From positions 1 through 64,000 of the forward strand of contig CALRQL020000014.1 in the NCBI GenBank assembly GCA_943370295.1: DNA of 64,000 nucleotides, given 5' to 3'. The notes beneath the pieces were generated by a model. The model saw only the letters and a program-made list of their open reading frames with translations, searched no databases and was not told the origin of the DNA. This DNA comes from SB11 sp943370295 (GTDB lineage Bacteria; Bacteroidota; Bacteroidia; UBA8524). Below are positions 51,101 through 59,417 of the stretch, piece by piece; position 1 is the stretch's first letter, and each line of letters opens with the position of its first letter. Both the position numbers and the translations under genes were made by a program.

Positions 51101-52783
51101 GTAAAATATATAAGCTGCTCCTACATTTCCTACACTATCTCCTGAAAATAATGAGTAGTCTTGATGATGCGCACCAACAATCATAATATCTCCACTAATG
51201 GCTACAGACTGTCCAAAATTGTCGTTGGCCATTCGGCCTCCGTTATGGTCTCTAGCCGTTGGACGTTTTACAAATCCCCAGTTATCAGTACCGCCGCTAT
51301 TTTTATAATAAATAAAAACGGCTCCTACTTTGCTTATAAAGTTAGCACCATTTGCATCATACCCTTGGCTTACGGCTCCGGAGGCTATTATGCCACCACT
51401 TAGTGCAATTGCTCTTCCACCATAATAATCACTTGCAATTCTGCCGTTTGTTCCTGTGCCGGTTATTTTTTTAACTAATCCCCAATTATCAGTACCGCCG
51501 CTACTACGGTTAAAAATATAGGCCGCCCCCGCATCGGTAACACTATTACCCCCTGCACTGTCGTAATCTTGTAAATAGGCAGCAACAACAATGGTATCAC
51601 CGCTTATTGATAATGATTTACCAAAACCATCACCGGCCACTCTTCCGTTGGTTCCTGTACCGGTTATTTTTTTTACAAATCCCCAGTTATTAGTTCCTCC
51701 GCTGTTTCTGTTATATATAAATACGGCACCTGCATCAGTAGCACTATTACCACCGGCACTATCGTAATCTTGTTGGTAGGTACCAACGGCAATTATATCA
51801 CCACTAATTCCTAACGATCGGCCAAAACCATCTTGAGCAATACGTCCGTTTGTGCCTTTGCCCACCAGTTTTTTCATAAATCCCCAGTTATTAGTGCCAC
51901 CTGTATTACGTTCAAACACATACGCTGCTCCTGCACCAGTTACAATTCCTGATAAAGTAGCACTATCGTATTGATCGCCGGCGGCTCCCGCAACTATTAC
52001 ATCACCATCCACTGCAATAGTTCTACCAAGGCGTCCGCTATTAACAAGTATAAAACCAGTGGCAGAAACTTCGGTAGTACGTTTGGCAACTATCCCCCAA
52101 TTGTCTGTTCCACCACTGTTTTTGTTAAAAACATAAATTGCACCTGAATTTGTGATCGTTGAAGAACCAACATCATCATAATCTTGGTTAAAAGCCCCTA
52201 CTGCTATTATGTCGCCATCTATGGCTACTGCATTCCCGAAACTATCTCCAGCAACCCTTCCGTTAGTTCCTTTACCGGTTAGTTTTTTTACAAACCCCCA
52301 GTTGTCTGTACCTCCTGAATTTCTGTAGAAAACATATGCAGCCCCCGAATTTCCCATTGCATTACCTCCCGTACTGTCGTAGTTTTGGTCGCTGGCACCC
52401 ACTACAATTACATCACCGCTTAATCCTACAGAAAACCCAAAGTTATCACTTGCCATTCTGCCATTTGTGCCTTTTCCAACCAGTTTTTTTACAAACCCCC
52501 AATTATCTGTCCCACCGGTGTTTTTATAAAATACATATACTGCCCCTGCGTCATCAAGTTTATTATCACCTGCACTGTCATAGTCGTGGTAAGGAGCCCC
52601 AATAACCATAATGTTACCCTCTATGGCTATTGAAAAGCCAAAACTATCGTTGGCCACCCTGTCGTCGGTGCCTGTCCCTACTCGTCTTATTAAATCGGCG
52701 ACGTTGATGTTTTGGGCAGAAAGTTTGCCCATGATTGTGCACAGAGACACAATCATTGAAAAAATCAATAATTTTCTTCTCAT
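48137..52783 (-). CDS. giant T9SS-exported FG-GAP/integrin-alpha-like repeat protein
   Basis: 1548 residues with a signal peptide (KLLIFSMIVSLCTIMGKLSAQ). Residues about 30-975 are 14 tandem repeats of about 67 residues. The core per repeat is F-G-x-S-[VI]-[AS]-I-x-G-[DN]-[IV]-x-[VI]-V-G-A, then a YDSAG-type loop, then AGA-[AV]-Y-[IV]-F and NWG-[LF]-VKK. This is the FG-GAP/beta-propeller pattern of integrin alpha chains and similar adhesins. Repeats 4 and 8 deviate in length. A strand-rich module (about 980-1140) follows, then further domains, ending with a type A T9SS sorting domain (LGRVMLQKNLQNASQG, QLATGYYVVTV, FSQKIVIK). Surface adhesin or matrix-like role is inferred. Confidence 0.9.
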   Translation of the reverse strand: MRRKLLIFSMIVSLCTIMGKLSAQNINVADLIRRVGTGTDDRVANDSFGFSIAIEGNIMVIGAPYHDYDSAGDNKLDDAGAVYVFYKNTGGTDNWGFVKKLVGKGTNGRMASDNFGFSVGLSGDVIVVGASDQNYDSTGGNAMGNSGAAYVFYRNSGGTDNWGFVKKLTGKGTNGRVAGDSFGNAVAIDGDIIAVGAFNQDYDDVGSSTITNSGAIYVFNKNSGGTDNWGIVAKRTTEVSATGFILVNSGRLGRTIAVDGDVIVAGAAGDQYDSATLSGIVTGAGAAYVFERNTGGTNNWGFMKKLVGKGTNGRIAQDGFGRSLGISGDIIAVGTYQQDYDSAGGNSATDAGAVFIYNRNSGGTNNWGFVKKITGTGTNGRVAGDGFGKSLSISGDTIVVAAYLQDYDSAGGNSVTDAGAAYIFNRSSGGTDNWGLVKKITGTGTNGRIASDYYGGRAIALSGGIIASGAVSQGYDANGANFISKVGAVFIYYKNSGGTDNWGFVKRPTARDHNGGRMANDNFGQSVAISGDIMIVGAHHQDYSLFSGDSVGNVGAAYIFYKTNGSWNFVKKLIASGTNARVTDDNFGYSVSIDGDVAIVGAYLQDYDSAGANSVSDAGAAYIFSKNSGGTDNWGLVKKITPNGTNARLANDQFGYSVSISGNLAVVGANQQDYDNTGANLVSNAGAAYVFNKNSGGTDNWGLVKKITGSGTNSRISDDNFGYAVSISSDNIVVGAYQQDYDSAGGNSISNGGAAYIFNQNTGGTNNWGLVKKVTGSGTNGRVTGDNFGTSVAISDETVIVGASQQDYDNTGANSVSNGGAAYIFSKNSGGSNNWGLVKKLVASGTNARIADDLFGHSVTVSGDIALVGAYQQDYDSAGNNSVTNAGAVYEFYKYSGGTDNWGLEEKITGGGTNGRTANDNFGYSVALSGNVVITGATAHDYDSTGANSTTDAGVVFIGSITDYLVYNNNAWSPYAPNGSTAVNNSLVINGSPTLASGAQINNLTINSGATPSISTGSFTVLNNYTNNGTISGAGNITLGGSAAQIVYGNGTTNNLIINNTNGISINNTSSDSLKISGVLTHTAGTLTTNDKLKLVATGATNYGQIAGTGSGSISGNVTSEYQVLAGNEGWRPISSPLNGATLAQFADDLPLNYGTPNSLYTTVFNFNENRTPSWQTPASTTGMNDSCVSIYIGKNGAWGVPAYLDITGTYGGTTDYTQNNLSYTGVLSDTSGWHYMRNPWPSGFLWDGTISNIQGNQVYLYDQNGGAGGFYHVYDNLSNGVIPPFAALLFQVTSNNVSVTLPNSKRTTDSLKNMFDKTFPVDNYVELGVKKDGQPITDYLKFYTDITAKNTLDGMDGIKKLNQPTMPNIYFTTGIDKLNKQVYNNIAAGTTKLPFVFSTTTNGKYELQPRIENIDGDVEVFIEDLQNNTLIPVNTQPIELLYNGSGTESKYNLVFVKKSANTSINETNNNNAITISQADKAVFISGFLSANTQITVSDILGRVMLQKNLQNASQGISQIDTQQLATGYYVVTVNSAETHFSQKIVIK

Positions 52784-53171
52784 AATATTCCCTTGTTAAT
52801 TATAGCAATTCAAATATGTAGCTATCTATTACGTTATTTGTTGCATTATTAGGACAATTATTGCAAGTTTGAGATACCGTGTACCCTTTGTTTTTACTGT
52901 GCGTAGCGGGTTTGGTACTTTTTTTTATTGATATGTATATTTAGGGACACTTATTTCATTTTTGGGACAATTTTAAGGTAGGCTTCTTGCATTAATTTGA
53001 TATTAAGCTATATTGCTTATACTTTTCTTACACGCAAGTGTTTGCACACATAAAAAGTAATTTTTTTTTGTAAATTACATGCAATAAACTACCTATTGCA
53101 TTTTAAGTAACAGCTTTTAAGTGGCTTAAGTTGTTGTTATGCCTGTAAGAAAAAGATTATAGCGTATATAT
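52784..53171. promoter_or_regulatory. divergent intergenic region with GGGACA direct repeats
   Basis: AT-rich 388-bp gap between the FG-GAP gene (-) and the AraC-type regulator (+). Two direct repeats, TTAGGGACACTT (52941-52952) and TTTGGGACAATT (52961-52972), stand 20 bp apart, and a third partial copy, TTAGGACAATT, is at 52849-52859. The spacing of about two helical turns suits an AraC-family protein. No gene seen. Confidence 0.5.
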
Positions 53172-53939
53172 ATGCCTAAAAAAATTAACATTGTTGTAGT
53201 GGGTGATTACATTGATGCAAGTGGTGATAGTAATGTGCCTGAGATTTTTTTTGATAAAGAATACACACTTACAATCAAAAAAATAACTTATAACGATAAT
53301 AATTACTGGCAATTATTTGATAATAGTATTGAGGCGATACTGATATTGAAGGGAGGGAGTAAACAAAAATTCTTAGACCTTGTTAAACTATTAAAACACC
53401 AAAATAATTTTGAGAAAAAACCAATTTTGGTTATTGGCCCTGATAATGAGGAGGACGAGGTTTATTGTTATAGTATGGGGGTGTCAGGATATTTTGCGTA
53501 TCCAATAAATTTTAGAAAAATAATTGCTTTTTTGGTAAATATTTTTCAGTACGACTTTCCTGCTAATAATTACGGGCAAATGTCAGCAACAACTGCTGAT
53601 GTAATAAAGCAACGAGATCTTTTTTATAAAGAGTTTAAAAAAATTGTGTTGTTTAATATAGATAAGGGCATAAGTGTTGAGATGATTAGCACTGAGATGA
53701 ATATGAGCACAAAAACCTTAACCCGCAGAGTAAAACAATATTTGTTTACTTCGCCGGCACGTTTGGTGGTTGAAATAAAAATTGAGTACGCAAAAAAGCT
53801 GTTAGCATCAGAGCGTTTTAGTGTTAAAAAAGTGGCATTTATGTCGGGGTTTAATTCTCCGCAACATTTTAATACAGTGTTTAAAACACAAGAAGGGTTT
53901 ACACCAATACAATACGTTAGAAAACGTATTGGGGTGTAG
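53172..53939 (+). CDS. AraC family regulator with degenerate receiver domain
   Basis: 255 residues. The N-terminal 120 residues follow the response-regulator receiver fold (KINIVVVGDYIDASG, KKPILVIGPDNEEDEV, YSMGVSGYFAYPINFRKII), but the phosphoacceptor Asp position lies in AILILKGG and the usual KPF is YPI, so it cannot be phosphorylated in the normal way. The C-terminal 100 residues are a double helix-turn-helix AraC domain (ISVEMISTEMNMSTKTLTRR, VKKVAFMSGFNSPQHFNTVF, GFTPIQYVRKR). It is divergent from the FG-GAP giant and likely controls it. A pseudo-receiver suggests sensing by ligand or partner. Confidence 0.85.
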   Translation: MPKKINIVVVGDYIDASGDSNVPEIFFDKEYTLTIKKITYNDNNYWQLFDNSIEAILILKGGSKQKFLDLVKLLKHQNNFEKKPILVIGPDNEEDEVYCYSMGVSGYFAYPINFRKIIAFLVNIFQYDFPANNYGQMSATTADVIKQRDLFYKEFKKIVLFNIDKGISVEMISTEMNMSTKTLTRRVKQYLFTSPARLVVEIKIEYAKKLLASERFSVKKVAFMSGFNSPQHFNTVFKTQEGFTPIQYVRKRIGV

Positions 53940-53957
53940 AAGAAACACGTAGATAAT

Positions 53958-54752
53958 TTACACTGCAACCGGAGCTTTTATAGCCGGATGCGGGTCGTAG
54001 TTTTCTAGCTTAAAATCATCAAACACAAAATCAAAAACCGATTTCACATCAGGGTTTAATTTCATCACCGGATAGGGGCGAGGTTCACGGCTTAGTTGTA
54101 ACTCCACTTGCTCAAAGTGGTTACTGTATATATGCGCATCGCCAAACGTATGTACAAAATCACCCAATTCAAGCCCGCATTCTTGGGCTATCATCATGGT
54201 AAGTAATGCGTAGCTGGCAATATTAAACGGTACGCCTAAAAATATATCGGCACTGCGTTGGTATAGCTGGCAGCTTAATTTATTATCAGCCACATAAAAC
54301 TGAAACAAAGCATGGCAAGGCATTAACGCCATTTTTTCAAGGTCGGCCACGTTCCAGGCACTTACCATTATACGACGACTGTCGGGGCTTTTTTTCAGCA
54401 TATCCAATACCTGTTGCATTTGGTCAATGTGCCCGCCGTCAGTTTTCGGCCAATTACGCCATTGGTATCCGTACACAGGGCCAAGATTACCCTCAGCATC
54501 GGCCCATTCGTCCCAAATACTCACTCCGTTATCTTTCAGGTATTTAGTGTTAGTATCACCTTTCAGAAACCACAACAACTCATGGATGATGGATTTAAGA
54601 TGCACCTTTTTGGTAGTAACCAACGGAAAACCCTCGTTCAAATCAAAACGCATCTGGTAACCAAACACACTGCGGGTTCCCGTACCTGTACGGTCGGTTT
54701 TAGTGGTTCCGTTTTCATACACAAAGCGTAAAAAGGTTTCGTACTGGTTCAT
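53958..54752 (-). CDS. thyA: thymidylate synthase
   Basis: 264 residues from the ATG at 54750-54752 (MNQYETFLRFVYENG), the standard length; the frame extends 6 codons further up. It methylates dUMP with methylene-tetrahydrofolate to dTMP. Catalytic Cys in MPCHALFQFYV, RSADIFLGVPFNIASY for dUMP/folate, QRSADIF and HIYSNHFEQV are present. Complete. Convergent with the AraC gene, divergent from the LolC/E-type permease. Confidence 0.97.
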   Translation of the reverse strand: MNQYETFLRFVYENGTTKTDRTGTGTRSVFGYQMRFDLNEGFPLVTTKKVHLKSIIHELLWFLKGDTNTKYLKDNGVSIWDEWADAEGNLGPVYGYQWRNWPKTDGGHIDQMQQVLDMLKKSPDSRRIMVSAWNVADLEKMALMPCHALFQFYVADNKLSCQLYQRSADIFLGVPFNIASYALLTMMIAQECGLELGDFVHTFGDAHIYSNHFEQVELQLSREPRPYPVMKLNPDVKSVFDFVFDDFKLENYDPHPAIKAPVAV

Positions 54753-54892
54753 GGCAAATCTTAAAATCAATACAAAGTACTGCTTTTAAAAAGGGGTAAT
54801 CAAAACGGTATTATCAACAAAAGGTGAATAGGCTTAAAAAGGCCCTAAAATCATTGTCAAATCATGGGTAAAAGTAGTTTCTTTGCGAAAGG

Positions 54893-56110
54893 TTGAATTA
54901 CAGTTACTACATAGGCCGCCGTCTCACGGGCAAAAGCTCCAAGTCGTTTTCAAGACTCATTATCCGTATTGGTATAGCAGGTATTGCTATCAGTATAGGG
55001 GTGATGATAGGCTCTGTAGCTATTCTTACCGGGTTTAAAAACCAAATAACTGATAAAGTAGTAGGCTTTGGGGCACATATACAGGTAAAAGCCCTTGAAC
55101 TGAATGAATCGTTTGAAGCGACTCCCATCAACCGCAACCAACCGTTTTTGAAGACAGTTAAACAAACGGGACCTGTTACCCATGTGCAGGTATATGCCCA
55201 CAAAGCAGCTATTATAAAAACCGATACCGATGTTGAGGGAATTGTGTTGAAGGGAGTAGATAAGGAGTTTGACTGGACGTTTATGCAAGGCTGTCTTACT
55301 GAAGGTAAGTTGCCAGATTTTAAAGACTCAATAACGGGTCAGGAGATACTGATATCAAAAATACTGGCCGATAAGCTACGCTTGAAAGTGGGCGATAATG
55401 TGCCGTTGTATTTTATACAAGAGCCTGTACGGGCAAGGGGTTTAACAGTATCAGGTGTATATGAAACCGGGCTTGAGGATTATGATAAAACTTTTGCCTT
55501 GGTTGATTTGCGTCACATACAAAAACTGAACGGATGGGGCGATAGTATGGTGCAAGGTTTTGAGGTGATGTTGGCCAATTTTGAGCGCCTTGATGAAACC
55601 ACCTATAACCTGAACGGTGAATTACCTCCCAATATAAAAGCATACAATGCCCGCGAACTGAAACCACAAATTTTTGATTGGTTGGCACTGCTGGATACCA
55701 ACGTAGTAATTATTATGGTGTTAATGATTTTGGTGGCATGTATAAACATGATAACTGCCTTGCTGGTGCTTATTATTGAGCGTACCAATATGATTGGTAT
55801 TTTAAAAGCATTGGGTAGCAGTGATTGGGGCATACAACGTATTTTTCTTTACAAAGCAGCTTACCTTATAGGGCAGGGGTTGTTGATAGGTAATGCAATG
55901 GGCTTAGGCTTTTGTTACTATCAGCAGAAAACAAGTTTTATAAAGCTTGACCCTGAATCGTACTACTTGAATTTTGTGCCTGTTAATATTGAGCTACTCC
56001 CCATCATAATTATTAATGTGGGTGCATTTGTGGTGTGCATTATTGCGATGTTGTTGCCCAGTTTAATGGTTTCCCGCATTACTCCTGTAAAAGCCATCCG
56101 CTTTGATTAA
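54893..56110 (+). CDS. LolC/LolE-type ABC transporter permease
   Basis: 405 residues starting from TTG (MNYSYYIGRRLTGKSSKSFS). One N-terminal transmembrane helix (LIIRIGIAGIAISIGVMIGS), a periplasmic MacB-type domain (about 50-260), then three C-terminal helices of the FtsX/LolE type (TNVVIIMVLMILVACINMI, ALLVLIIERTNMIGILKAL). GSSDWGIQRIFLYKA is a conserved coupling helix. Such permeases extract lipoproteins to LolA or act as MacB/FtsX exporters. The ATPase and a second permease are not adjacent, so the complex partner is elsewhere. Confidence 0.88.
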   Translation: MNYSYYIGRRLTGKSSKSFSRLIIRIGIAGIAISIGVMIGSVAILTGFKNQITDKVVGFGAHIQVKALELNESFEATPINRNQPFLKTVKQTGPVTHVQVYAHKAAIIKTDTDVEGIVLKGVDKEFDWTFMQGCLTEGKLPDFKDSITGQEILISKILADKLRLKVGDNVPLYFIQEPVRARGLTVSGVYETGLEDYDKTFALVDLRHIQKLNGWGDSMVQGFEVMLANFERLDETTYNLNGELPPNIKAYNARELKPQIFDWLALLDTNVVIIMVLMILVACINMITALLVLIIERTNMIGILKALGSSDWGIQRIFLYKAAYLIGQGLLIGNAMGLGFCYYQQKTSFIKLDPESYYLNFVPVNIELLPIIIINVGAFVVCIIAMLLPSLMVSRITPVKAIRFD

Positions 56111-56121
56111 TTTCTTGTTCG

Positions 56122-56661
56122 ATGCAAATAATTGCTGAAACTGAACGCCTTATTATTCGTGAGTTGCTACCCGAGGATGCAACGGGTATGTTTAAAATGG
56201 ATAGTGACCCCGCGGTGCATAGGTATTTAGGAAATGACCCTGTGAAGGATATTGAGCAGATACATAATGTAATCAGTTTTATCAGGCAGCAATACGTAGA
56301 TAATAGTATCGGCAGGTGGGCGGTGATTGAAAAGGAAAGCGGAGAATTTATAGGCTGGACGGGACTGAAGTTGATGCGTGAAACGGTGAACAACCACACC
56401 AATTATTACGATTTTGGTTACCGATTTGTTAAAAGCAGTTGGGGCAAGGGGTATGCTACCGAAACAGCTGCACCCTCGTTGCAATATGGGTTTGATGTAT
56501 TACAAGCCGATGCAATTTATGCAATGGCTGATGAAGTTAATACTGCATCGCGCAGGGTATTGCAAAAAGCAGGGTTACAGTTTATAGAAATGTTTGATTA
56601 CGAAGATACTCAGCACGCATGGTATAAAATTACCCGTGAGGAGTTTACAACACCAATATAG
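56122..56661 (+). CDS. GNAT family N-acetyltransferase (RimJ-like)
   Basis: 179 residues with the GNAT core: TERLIIRELLPEDATGMF, WAVIEKESGEFIGWTGL, and the acetyl-CoA motif in VKSSWGKGYATETAAPSLQYGF (the Q/RxxGxG/A equivalent is WGKGYA). It resembles RimJ/RimL ribosomal protein acetyltransferases, but the acceptor is unknown. It starts 11 bp after the permease stop. Confidence 0.9.
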   Translation: MQIIAETERLIIRELLPEDATGMFKMDSDPAVHRYLGNDPVKDIEQIHNVISFIRQQYVDNSIGRWAVIEKESGEFIGWTGLKLMRETVNNHTNYYDFGYRFVKSSWGKGYATETAAPSLQYGFDVLQADAIYAMADEVNTASRRVLQKAGLQFIEMFDYEDTQHAWYKITREEFTTPI

Positions 56662-56681
56662 TACGGGTGTGTAAAAAAAAT

Positions 56682-56718
56682 ACGGCTCAAAGCATTATTA
56701 AATAATGCTTTGAGCCGT
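56682..56718. terminator. bidirectional intrinsic terminator
   Basis: An 18-bp perfect inverted repeat, ACGGCTCAAAGCATTATT (56682-56699) and its complement (56701-56718), with A run before and T run after. It ends both the GNAT gene (+) and the terC gene (-). Confidence 0.9.
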
Positions 56719-56740
56719 TTATATGAATAACAAACTTTTA

Positions 56741-57496
56741 TTAGTGCGATTCTTTTCCGTTGGTCTTTTTCCTCATGCGCATATTCAGTATTTCTACAAT
56801 CAGTGAGAATACAATAGCAGCATAAATATATCCTTTGGGTACGTGGTTGTGGAAAGCATCTGCAATCAACATAACACCAATCATAATAAGGAATGATAAG
56901 GCCAATATTTGCAACGATGGGTGAGCATTGATAAACTTACTGATGGCACCGCTAAACATCATCATAATAATGATTGAGATGATAACGGCTATAATCATCA
57001 ATATTACTTTATCAGTCATACCGATTGCAGTCAAAATTGAATCGAATGAGAAAACAATATCCAGCATTACAATTTGCACAATAATGCTGCTAAAACTAAC
57101 GCCCTTGCCTTTTACAGAAAGCTCGTGTTCCTTGCCTTCCACTTTACTGTAAATCTCACTGGTACTTTTAGCCAACAAGAAAATACCACCAGCTAATAAA
57201 ATGGCATCTCGTCCGCTAAAGCCAAACTCAGTAATATCAAGAGCCAAAAAGTGGAAGTCTTTGATGACGAACAACGGGGTATCAAATTTCATAATCCATG
57301 TGATGCCTATTAACATCGCAATACGGAATATCAAAGCCAACGAAAGCCCAATCATGCGGGCACGTGGTTGTTTTTCTTTAGGTAATTTGTTGGTTACTAT
57401 TGAAATAAAGATAATGTTATCAATACCCAATACTACCTCAAGAAATGTAAGAGTAATAAGGGCCATTATGCCCGCCGAGGTGAAGATTTCTTCCAT
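56741..57496 (-). CDS. TerC family membrane protein
   Basis: 251 residues with seven to nine hydrophobic segments. TerC signature residues include FLEVVLGIDNIIFISIV and VMLDIVFSFDSILTAIGM, both carrying the paired acidic residues. TerC proteins are linked to metal-ion efflux or tellurium resistance, and some act in manganese export; the exact ion cannot be read here. Single gene with its own terminator. Confidence 0.9.
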   Translation of the reverse strand: MEEIFTSAGIMALITLTFLEVVLGIDNIIFISIVTNKLPKEKQPRARMIGLSLALIFRIAMLIGITWIMKFDTPLFVIKDFHFLALDITEFGFSGRDAILLAGGIFLLAKSTSEIYSKVEGKEHELSVKGKGVSFSSIIVQIVMLDIVFSFDSILTAIGMTDKVILMIIAVIISIIIMMMFSGAISKFINAHPSLQILALSFLIMIGVMLIADAFHNHVPKGYIYAAIVFSLIVEILNMRMRKKTNGKESH

Positions 57497-57614
57497 AGGT
57501 TGTTTAATTCAGCCGCAAAGATAGGAGTATAGCGTACATCTTGCTTTTGAGCCTCTGAAAAAATTATTTCAAAAGCAAAATGCTATATATATCGGCTTTG
57601 AATATATTGCAATA

Positions 57615-58553
57615 ATGACAAGAAATTTGGTTGCCGATGTATTGTTGGGTGTTGCTGTTGGCGATGCTTTAGGGGTTCCGCATGAGTTTAAAGGCCGCTC
57701 GGTTTTTGTAAACAAACCGGTTACTTTTATGGAGGGATATGGAACCTATCATGTTCCTGTGGGCACATGGTCTGATGATACATCGTTAACATTATGCCTT
57801 GCCCAAAGTTTATTAAAGGGATATGATTTAGAAGATATCGCGGCCAATTTTGTTAAATGGGTGAAGGATGGATTATGGACAGCAACAGGTACGTTGTTTG
57901 ATATTGGAATTACAACAAGAAACTCCATCAGACAACTTGAGCGAGGCATAAATCCGTTACATTCAGGTGATTTTGATGAATATGCAAACGGTAATGGCTC
58001 ATTAATGCGCATTTTACCATTGATATTCTATTTAAAAGATGAACCGATTAATGAACGCTACGAACTAGTGAAGCAAGTGTCGGCCATCACACATGCCCAT
58101 ATCCGTTCAGTAATAGCCTGTTTTTACTACACTGAATTTGCCTTGCAACTCATACAGGGAGTAAGTCCGATGGAGGCTTACAATAATAATAAGACGAGAA
58201 TTACTCACTTTCTAAGTTCACAGGACATAAATCCTAAAGAAATAGACAAGTTTAAAAGGTTGTTGCAAGAAGATATCTACTTCACACAAGACAATTTTAT
58301 CATGTCATCGGGGTATGTAATTCATACACTTGAGGCATCAATCTGGAGTGTGTTAACCACAAGCAGTTATAAAGAAGCTATACTAAAAGCTGTTAATTTG
58401 GGTGAAGATACCGATACTACAGGTGCAGTTACGGGAGGGTTAGCAGGATTAATTTATGGTGCAAGCGAAATACCCTATGAATGGCTTTTTGTGCTTGCCA
58501 GGAAAGATGATATAAGTAAACTTGCTGATGAACTAGCAGCAAGGTACTTTTAG
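57615..58553 (+). CDS. ADP-ribosylglycohydrolase (DraG-like) family protein
   Basis: 312 residues of the DraG/MacroD-type glycohydrolase family. Mg-binding motifs: GVAVGDALGVPHEF and SDDTSLTLCLA (SDDT), plus the C-terminal NLGEDTDTTGAVTGG (DxDT). These match ADP-ribosylhydrolases that remove ADP-ribose from arginine or other residues. The protein substrate is unknown; no ADP-ribosyltransferase or toxin is adjacent. Confidence 0.9.
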   Translation: MTRNLVADVLLGVAVGDALGVPHEFKGRSVFVNKPVTFMEGYGTYHVPVGTWSDDTSLTLCLAQSLLKGYDLEDIAANFVKWVKDGLWTATGTLFDIGITTRNSIRQLERGINPLHSGDFDEYANGNGSLMRILPLIFYLKDEPINERYELVKQVSAITHAHIRSVIACFYYTEFALQLIQGVSPMEAYNNNKTRITHFLSSQDINPKEIDKFKRLLQEDIYFTQDNFIMSSGYVIHTLEASIWSVLTTSSYKEAILKAVNLGEDTDTTGAVTGGLAGLIYGASEIPYEWLFVLARKDDISKLADELAARYF

Positions 58554-58563
58554 CCCATTTAAC

Positions 58564-59241
58564 CTATTTAGCGGCAACCCCTAAAGGACTTTTACCGCTA
58601 TCGGTAAGTTTTTTGTTCAGAGCCTCGCGTTTTGCTTTTAGTTTAGCAGGTTGTACAAAGTATAAATCAAACATTAGCTCTAATACATCCAACATCCACT
58701 CGGCTTCTTCGGGCTCGGCGTCAACAATTTCTCCTGCGGCAGTACTTTTAGTGGGGTAAATATTAAAGTTGGCAATACTTTTTATTTCCAGTAAACTTTC
58801 GGCAAGGGCAGGGGTAAGGGTTCGATTGTCAATTACCTCGTCGATTTCTTTAGCAAGGTTAGATTTTTTAACTCCTGCTTTCTCGCGTAAAATATTTTGT
58901 AGACATCTGCGACTAAGTGCAGCGCTGGCTTTAGGGCTTTGTGCCAAAGTAAGGCAGGCTTCTTCGTAATCACGTGCATATAACTCATCAACCTCTTCGG
59001 GAGCCGGTGGCCTGCCCGATGTGAATGGCATTACAGTGGTACGTGAGATAATGCCTTTGCGCAACGAATTGCCGTTGCTGTCTTTTACCAGTTCGCCTTT
59101 ACCAAGGTCAATAATAATGCGTTTACAATCAGGATTAGGGCAGTGCATTACAAATGCTTGCCAGTACACATCAGTTTCGTAACCAATATTAATCTCTTTG
59201 AATGTTGCGTTAACCTCTAATTGGCAGTGTGGACACTTCAT
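58564..59241 (-). CDS. DUF4145 domain protein with N-terminal zinc-finger-like motif
   Basis: 225 residues. The N-terminus MKCPHCQLEV and later HCPNPDCKRIII hold two CxxC-type pairs, consistent with a zinc ribbon. The DUF4145 helical core is in about residues 85-200 (YARDYEEACLTLAQSPKASA, ALSRRCLQNILREKAGVK). Such domains are found in phage-defence and restriction-related proteins, but no such gene is near. Function unknown. Confidence 0.8.
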   Translation of the reverse strand: MKCPHCQLEVNATFKEINIGYETDVYWQAFVMHCPNPDCKRIIIDLGKGELVKDSNGNSLRKGIISRTTVMPFTSGRPPAPEEVDELYARDYEEACLTLAQSPKASAALSRRCLQNILREKAGVKKSNLAKEIDEVIDNRTLTPALAESLLEIKSIANFNIYPTKSTAAGEIVDAEPEEAEWMLDVLELMFDLYFVQPAKLKAKREALNKKLTDSGKSPLGVAAK

Positions 59242-59283
59242 GTTAAGGAATTATTATGCAATATATCAAACAAGGTTGATATT

Positions 59284-59310
59284 AAAAGGCAACGATGCGC
59301 TGCCTTTTTT
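59284..59310 (-). terminator. weak intrinsic terminator
   Basis: AAAAGGCA (59284-59291) and TGCCTTTT (59301-59308) with a 9-nt loop. The T run on the minus strand is short. It lies about 110 bp downstream of the DinB gene and before the DUF4145 gene. Confidence 0.5.
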
Positions 59311-59417
59311 ATTGCGTGTTGAACGTAAAAATTATATTTTTTTTTAAATGACAATGAACGTGCTATGGTATGCTTTTGTTATAAATATATATAACGATAA
59401 TCCCTGTTTGTACAAAT

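Noticed and set aside
49900..52720. Regular repeats suggestive of a CRISPR array
   Set aside because: The period is about 200 bp, the repeats are in frame and diverged, and they encode FG-GAP-type units.
57615..58553. Toxin-antitoxin pair with the ADP-ribosylglycohydrolase
   Set aside because: No DarT-type or other ADP-ribosyltransferase gene lies next to it.
58564..59241. Phage-defence island around the DUF4145 gene
   Set aside because: DUF4145 appears in defence proteins, but no nuclease, methylase or other defence gene is adjacent.
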